A DNA stretch of 64,000 bases, taken from positions 62,001 to 126,000 of the forward strand of contig JAJOJJ010000045.1 in the NCBI GenBank assembly GCA_021208685.1, given 5' to 3'. The translations under genes and the position numbers were made by a program. Under the pieces are notes generated by a model. That model saw only the letters and a program-made list of their open reading frames with translations. It ran no database searches and was not told the DNA's origin. This DNA comes from Saccharospirillaceae bacterium (lineage in GTDB: Bacteria > Pseudomonadota > Gammaproteobacteria > Pseudomonadales > Oceanobacteraceae). This document shows positions 59,867 to 64,000 of this stretch, one piece after another. Each line of letters opens with the position of its first letter. Within the stretch, counting starts at the first letter, position 1.

Positions 59867-59893
59867 GGCCTGTTAGCACGCATTGAACAGGCC
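59867..59893. repeat. 27-bp dispersed palindrome, copy 2
   Basis: GGCCTGTT-(11)-AACAGGCC, the counterpart of 2596-2622; the loops share ACG and ATT at the same positions. Lies between the convergent HDOD and ATP-grasp genes. Confidence 0.55.
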
Positions 59894-59969
59894 TGTTTCG
59901 GCTGAACATTTCTGGAAAAAGGTTACACCCAAGCCTGACAACACCGGACAGAATGTATTCAGAAATGCA

Positions 59970-60941
59970 CTATGCGCCGGTTTTCAGCTCCGGCTGTGCG
60001 GCAAACCACTGACGACTGAGCGCTACCCGCTCAGCGGCGGGACGGGCAACATCAGCATCGCTCAAGGCATCAATAATTTTCAGACGCGGTAACAGTCCGC
60101 ATCCATTCGCAACCTGAATCGTGAGTCCCGGACGGGCATTTAATTCCAGCAACATCGGACCGTAGCGACGATCGAGCACCATATCCGTGCCCAGATAACC
60201 CAGGCCACTTTCTTCATAGCAACGTGCGGCCAACTCCAGCAGCTGCCCCCACTGCGGAATGACCAGCTCGGATAATTCGCGGCCAGTATCCGGATGACGC
60301 TCAACGCTCAGGCCATTCTGAACCGCTTTTAATGGTCTGCCGGTAGCAATATCCAACCCGACACCAACCGCCCCCTGATGCAAATTTGCTTTACCGTCAG
60401 AATTACGTGTGGACAGGCGCATCATAGCCATTACCGGATAACCGCGGCATACAATCACGCGGATATCCGGCACACCTTCAAACGAATACCCACCCAACTG
60501 CTGATCAAACTCAATAAGCTCTTCAATGATGGCAATATCCGGGCTGCCACCCAGACTGTAAAGCCCCGACAATATATTCGACACATGGCGCTGTAATTCA
60601 GCCAGTGTCACCAGCGCTCCGCTGTTTTTTATGTACTGCTCATCATCGTGACGGCTCAGTACCAGAATTCCTTTGCCACCACTGCCTTTGGCCGGCTTAA
60701 TGGCAAACCCCGGCACATCTCGCAACAGATCAGCAAGCAACGAAACATCATGCTGATTCTGAACCGTACCAATCAACGCGGGAGTGGTTATACCCGCCTT
60801 TTGCGCCAACAGTTTTGTCTTCAGTTTATTATCGACAAGAGGATATAAACGGCGCGGATTATAGCGGCTGATATAACTGATATTTCGCCGGTTCATACCC
60901 AGAATTCCGCGCCGTTCAAGACGCCATGGAAAGGTAAACAC
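59970..60941 (-). CDS. RimK-related ATP-grasp ligase
   Basis: 323 residues, GTG with GGGAG upstream, 1 bp after the stop of the 7TM gene. ATP-grasp features: NKLKTKLLAQKAGI, the P-loop-like AIKPAKGSGGKGILVL, EELIEFD, the VPDIRVIVCRG strand, and metal-binding LLELNARPGLTIQ. It belongs to the alpha-L-glutamate ligase-related group, which forms an amide or peptide bond using ATP; the substrate is unknown. It is the last gene of a conserved-looking operon with the inactive transglutaminase/7TM protein and a retropepsin-like lipoprotein. Confidence 0.85.
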   Translation of the reverse strand: MFTFPWRLERRGILGMNRRNISYISRYNPRRLYPLVDNKLKTKLLAQKAGITTPALIGTVQNQHDVSLLADLLRDVPGFAIKPAKGSGGKGILVLSRHDDEQYIKNSGALVTLAELQRHVSNILSGLYSLGGSPDIAIIEELIEFDQQLGGYSFEGVPDIRVIVCRGYPVMAMMRLSTRNSDGKANLHQGAVGVGLDIATGRPLKAVQNGLSVERHPDTGRELSELVIPQWGQLLELAARCYEESGLGYLGTDMVLDRRYGPMLLELNARPGLTIQVANGCGLLPRLKIIDALSDADVARPAAERVALSRQWFAAQPELKTGA

Positions 60942-60942
60942 G

Positions 60943-62487
60943 TCAGCTCCCGAACGCTTTGAAGCGTTTCAGTTCCAGCAGTCGGTAGCCGGTGTATGAG
61001 CCAATCAGCAATACCAGCGCCAGCACAATAAACTGAATACCGATAAAGTTGAACGTCAGATGACGGACCCAGGGATCGCTCATTGCCCAGTAAGCGAGCA
61101 CAGCGGTCAGTAAGCTGCCGCCACCCTGCACCATTACCTCACGCCCCCCCTCTTCTTCCCACAGAATCGACATGCGTTCGATCGTCCAGGACAAAATAAT
61201 CATTGGGAAGAAGGTAATTTTTAATCCTTCGGTAAGACCGACTTTATAAGACAGCACACTGAAAATACTGATGATTGCAATAACGGTAATAATCACCGCC
61301 GTGATCCGCGCCACCAACAGTAAATTCAGACGCGATAAGTAACTGCGGATAAACAACCCGGTTGCGACCACCAGTAAAAAGCCTATCAGCCCGGTCACCA
61401 GCGATGTCTGAATAAATGCCAGCGCAATTAATACCGGCATAAAAGTACCTGATGTGCGAATACCGATAATAATTCGCAAGATACAGACAATCAGCGCTCC
61501 GATAGGAATCAGCAGAATGGTTTTAAACATTGCCTGTTCTTCCACCGGCAAACTGTGAATGGAAAAATTCAGGAAATCATGCTGACTGGACAGATTTTCA
61601 GCAATATTGGCATAGGTTGATTCTTCTCGCTTAAGCATTGAGAAACGAATGCTTGAATCTGTTCCACCTGTGACATCAAGAACAGGAGCTCCGCGTTGCT
61701 CCCACAACAATAAAGGCGCATCAGCAGCGAGCAGAAGCGAAGCATTACTTTCCTCTCCCGGCAGCTCGAATATTTCACTGTCATTACCGTTCCAGACACG
61801 CAGTAACGGTGTCAGATTCTGACGACGCCGGCCATCCTGTAAATTCAGACCGTAAACCACCGAAGCCGGAACCCGGGCCTTATGCAGCATGTCGACCCAC
61901 AGCTCCGGCAACTGATCAGCATAATGGGTGCGCAGTAATTCGATGTGCTGCGCCGTTTCATCTTCCTGAAAGCGCTTCAGCAATTCCCGTGTCAGGCTGT
62001 AATTATCAGCTGATGTTGCATAAGCACCGGCCAGAACTTCATTCACCGCACTGGCGTATGGCTCAGGCCAACTCACCGGTTGAATGGATGGCGGTGGGAG
62101 ATCGGCACCGGACTGCATCTGGCTGACCAGAATCTCAGCGCGGTAAAACAATTCCTGTTTTCCTTTAGCTCCGCGAACCGTCCACTCTGCCCGCGGCTCG
62201 TTGCCGTCCATAAAATTCAGGCCATAACCGGGCGAGGCTCCGGCTTCTTTTAACACGGTAAAGCCATCCTGAGCGGATGGGCGCGCCATCGAGACTTTCA
62301 CCGGCCCGCCATGGGCATTGAATTCGACTTTAGCCTCTACCGACCAGATGGTCTGGGTTTCACCGTATACCAGCGGAACTTCATACATCCAATGGCGGTG
62401 CAGTGTCAGCACGATGCCAATCACCAGTAAAAATCCGACCAGCAGAAAGAACGGAATGCGGGTAAATGAAAATGGACCAATATTCAT
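60943..62487 (-). CDS. Inactive transglutaminase fused to seven membrane helices
   Basis: 514 residues. One N-terminal helix (FFLLVGFLLVIGIVLTL), a periplasmic part of about 300 residues with a degenerate transglutaminase-like fold (ELWVDMLHKARVPASVVYGL, where the Cys of active enzymes is absent), then seven helices from about residue 325 (TILLIPIGALIVCILRIIIGI ... LVLLIGSYTGYRLLEL). TSGTFMPVLIALAF is a family hallmark. Known only from comparative genomics, where it occurs with ATP-grasp ligases and pepsin-like proteases, as here. Probably senses or handles the peptide tag in the periplasm (inference). Confidence 0.85.
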   Translation of the reverse strand: MNIGPFSFTRIPFFLLVGFLLVIGIVLTLHRHWMYEVPLVYGETQTIWSVEAKVEFNAHGGPVKVSMARPSAQDGFTVLKEAGASPGYGLNFMDGNEPRAEWTVRGAKGKQELFYRAEILVSQMQSGADLPPPSIQPVSWPEPYASAVNEVLAGAYATSADNYSLTRELLKRFQEDETAQHIELLRTHYADQLPELWVDMLHKARVPASVVYGLNLQDGRRRQNLTPLLRVWNGNDSEIFELPGEESNASLLLAADAPLLLWEQRGAPVLDVTGGTDSSIRFSMLKREESTYANIAENLSSQHDFLNFSIHSLPVEEQAMFKTILLIPIGALIVCILRIIIGIRTSGTFMPVLIALAFIQTSLVTGLIGFLLVVATGLFIRSYLSRLNLLLVARITAVIITVIAIISIFSVLSYKVGLTEGLKITFFPMIILSWTIERMSILWEEEGGREVMVQGGGSLLTAVLAYWAMSDPWVRHLTFNFIGIQFIVLALVLLIGSYTGYRLLELKRFKAFGS

Positions 62488-62490
62488 AAA

Positions 62491-63474
62491 TTAGGGGGTC
62501 GTTGACGGCAAGGAAGCAGGAGCCGGTTGAGCATCGACCGCCGTTTCATCAGCAATGTCAGATACAGACGTTGCATCATCCGTGGTGGCCTCAGTGTTCT
62601 GCCCGGCAGGTTTATTGTTTTTCAGACGCTCAGTATCCGCCGTTGTGGTTGTCGCTGTCACGGGACGCTGAGTTTTTTCTGCCGACGTTTTTTCCGTCAC
62701 GGCCGCAGGTAAATTGACCGGTACAGTGTCCGGAACAAACTTAGCGTGCAGGAAACGGCGTCCGACATCAATCAGGGTAACATCACGCAAAAATTCACGC
62801 CCTAACAGAATCGGGTATGTCATTTGCGAACGGTCGGTGAGCGTGAATTCGGTATCCTGTTGCAGCGCACTCCCGAGATTAACCGTCAGCGATACAACGG
62901 GACGCCGATCTACCTCATCGCTGGAGGCCTGACGGATCAGGACATGGCGTATCAGCGGCGCTTCAATTTCGATCGGTTCAGCTTCATCATCATGCTGCAA
63001 CCAGAAGCGAACCCAGCGTTTACCATTACGTTCAAAACGTTCCACGTTCACGGCGCTCAGCGAAGACGTCGCAGCGCCACTGTCAATTCGTGCCTGGTAG
63101 TGGTGACCCGGCGGAGACAGGTAAATCCACTCACTGGCGCCGATGATGGTTTTGCCATCCATCAGGGTTGCCGGCGCCTCCCGGGGCGGACATTCCGCAG
63201 CCGAAAATGTCGGTGAAACCGCCGTCAATGACTGCAGCTGCTTACTGATACGGACCAGCTGCAAGCGTTGACGCCGCAACGTATCCTCCAGCGCGGTAAC
63301 ATCGGCGCAGGCGGTGACCACCGGCGCAGGCTCCGCGACCGGAATCTTCTGATCCAGCAATTTTTCAATATCCGCCAACGTCAGATCACGATGTTCCGGG
63401 CCAGGCCAGACACTGCAGCCGGAACTGATCAGGGCAACACAAGCTATGAGGAAAAACGATGCCCGGAGGGGCAT
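62491..63474 (-). CDS. Retropepsin-like (RimB-type) lipoprotein
   Basis: 327 residues from ATG 63474 with GGAGG upstream; the track start is 22 codons earlier. Signal peptide with lipobox ISSGC (Cys20), a coiled segment (EDTLRRQRLQLVRISKQLQSL), then the protease-like domain with ARIDSGAATSSLSA (the DSGA motif of retropepsins) and YPILLGREFL. The last 70 residues are Thr/Ala/Asp-rich and probably disordered. Databases often call the family ATP-dependent zinc protease; the sequence looks like an aspartic-protease fold. Start of the operon with the 7TM and ATP-grasp genes. Confidence 0.82.
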   Translation of the reverse strand: MPLRASFFLIACVALISSGCSVWPGPEHRDLTLADIEKLLDQKIPVAEPAPVVTACADVTALEDTLRRQRLQLVRISKQLQSLTAVSPTFSAAECPPREAPATLMDGKTIIGASEWIYLSPPGHHYQARIDSGAATSSLSAVNVERFERNGKRWVRFWLQHDDEAEPIEIEAPLIRHVLIRQASSDEVDRRPVVSLTVNLGSALQQDTEFTLTDRSQMTYPILLGREFLRDVTLIDVGRRFLHAKFVPDTVPVNLPAAVTEKTSAEKTQRPVTATTTTADTERLKNNKPAGQNTEATTDDATSVSDIADETAVDAQPAPASLPSTTP

Positions 63475-63654
63475 AACAACCTCCACCAACAGAGAAATGC
63501 GTGCGGCATTTAACCACAGAACGCAGGGGAATCTGAACACAGGTACAACCTTTTTAGCGCGTTATTATAGGGGGATACTGATTTTTCAGGAGCAGGGGAC
63601 AAACCGGCACAATAAGAGAATGACAATGCCTGACGCGCTTTGACCGGACCATAA

Positions 63655-63682
63655 CAAAAAAGCTCCCGTGAGGAGCTTTTTT
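63655..63682 (-). terminator. Terminator of the bacterioferritin gene
   Basis: AAAAGCTCC-CGTGA-GGAGCTTTT with A- and T-runs on both sides; works leftward after bfr and also rightward. Confidence 0.85.
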
Positions 63683-63702
63683 GAGGCAACACTGTATTCC
63701 GA

Positions 63703-64000
63703 TCAGGACATCTGCGACTGCAGATAATTTGGCAAGCCAATTTTGTCGATCAGACCTAATTGCTGTTCCAGCCAGTGAGTGTGGTCGTTTTCGGTATCAT
63801 CCAGCAGTACCTGCAACATTTCACGGGTCTGATAGTCCTGAACCTGTTCGCACAGCGCCATGACATCACGCAGATCCACAATCACTTTGTATTCCAGATC
63901 CAGATCACTCTTCAGCATCGCCGGTACATCTTTGCCGATATTCAGCGGAATACGGGTGACCATATCCGGAACACCGCCCAGAAACAGAATGCGTTCAATC
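63703..64000 (-). CDS. bfr: Bacterioferritin, C-terminal part
   Basis: The frame continues past the track start (63963) to the right edge (IERILFLGGVPDMVTRIPLNIG), so the gene is truncated by the window and its N-terminal helices are missing. The remaining 98 residues match bacterioferritin helices C-D: DVPAMLKSDLDLE, YQTREMLQVLLDDTENDHTHWLEQQLGLIDKIGLPNYLQSQ, with ferroxidase-type Glu and His ligands (ENDHTHWLE). Stores iron in a haem-containing 24-mer. Iron-related like feoAB at the other end of the window. Confidence 0.93.
   Translation of the reverse strand, partial: IERILFLGGVPDMVTRIPLNIGKDVPAMLKSDLDLEYKVIVDLRDVMALCEQVQDYQTREMLQVLLDDTENDHTHWLEQQLGLIDKIGLPNYLQSQMS

Overview
The window reads as chromosomal DNA of a free-living, probably marine gammaproteobacterium close to the Oceanospirillales/Pseudomonadales. 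I infer this from the mixture of families: an MvaT-like nucleoid protein, a Pseudomonas-type dapD next to an ArsC-family reductase, pagL, GalU that resembles the E. coli enzyme, and REP palindromes of the Pseudomonas kind. Coding density is high. I saw no rRNA, tRNA, CRISPR array, prophage or insertion sequence.

Left part (1-18.6 kb) is mostly housekeeping: the 5' end of a Tat-exported PhoD phosphatase, RNase II (rnb), an MvaT-like protein, a Fur-box-controlled feoAB ferrous iron uptake operon, a PiT phosphate permease, a three-gene unit (fold-III PLP enzyme, DUF819 membrane protein, SDR oxidoreductase), a carboxylesterase, a very large CHASE/PAS hybrid sensor kinase, an ArsC-family reductase, dapD, and a PagL lipid A deacylase.

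Centre (18.6-45.4 kb) is a group 2/3-type ABC-transporter capsule locus. kpsS and kpsC (Kdo linker synthesis) sit between two inverted, near-identical REP blocks. A divergent glycosyltransferase follows. A long leftward gene series then runs from a near-consensus promoter at 45.1 kb: kpsM-T-E-D (export), rfbA-C-D-B (dTDP-L-rhamnose), a 951-residue double GT2 enzyme, a small serine hydrolase, galU, a 741-residue double GT2 enzyme, a GT8-like enzyme, a PIG-L deacetylase fused to GT2, a GNAT-like protein and a GT4-like enzyme. Several of these genes are visibly AT-richer than the flanks, which suggests horizontal acquisition. They would build a rhamnose-containing polymer, modify it by acylation or deacylation, put it on a Kdo-primed lipid and export it.

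Right part (45.4-64 kb) holds pbpC, broken by two homopolymer-associated frameshifts, with its usual partner, an alpha-2-macroglobulin-like lipoprotein. Then come a membrane GGDEF protein, nth, gloA, a cold-shock gene with a long leader, a DUF1289 protein, hyi-glxR (glyoxylate/tartronate semialdehyde metabolism), an HDOD protein, a three-gene operon (RimK-like ATP-grasp ligase, inactive transglutaminase fused to seven membrane helices, retropepsin-like lipoprotein), and the 3' part of a bacterioferritin gene.

The most interesting leads are the REP-bracketed kpsSC block, the repeated GWA module shared by two capsule glycosyltransferases, the deacetylase-GT2 fusion beside an acyltransferase, the ATP-grasp/7TM/protease operon, a possible small RNA beside the feo Fur box, and the frameshifted pbpC. 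Nothing here can be claimed as a wholly new system from sequence reading alone.
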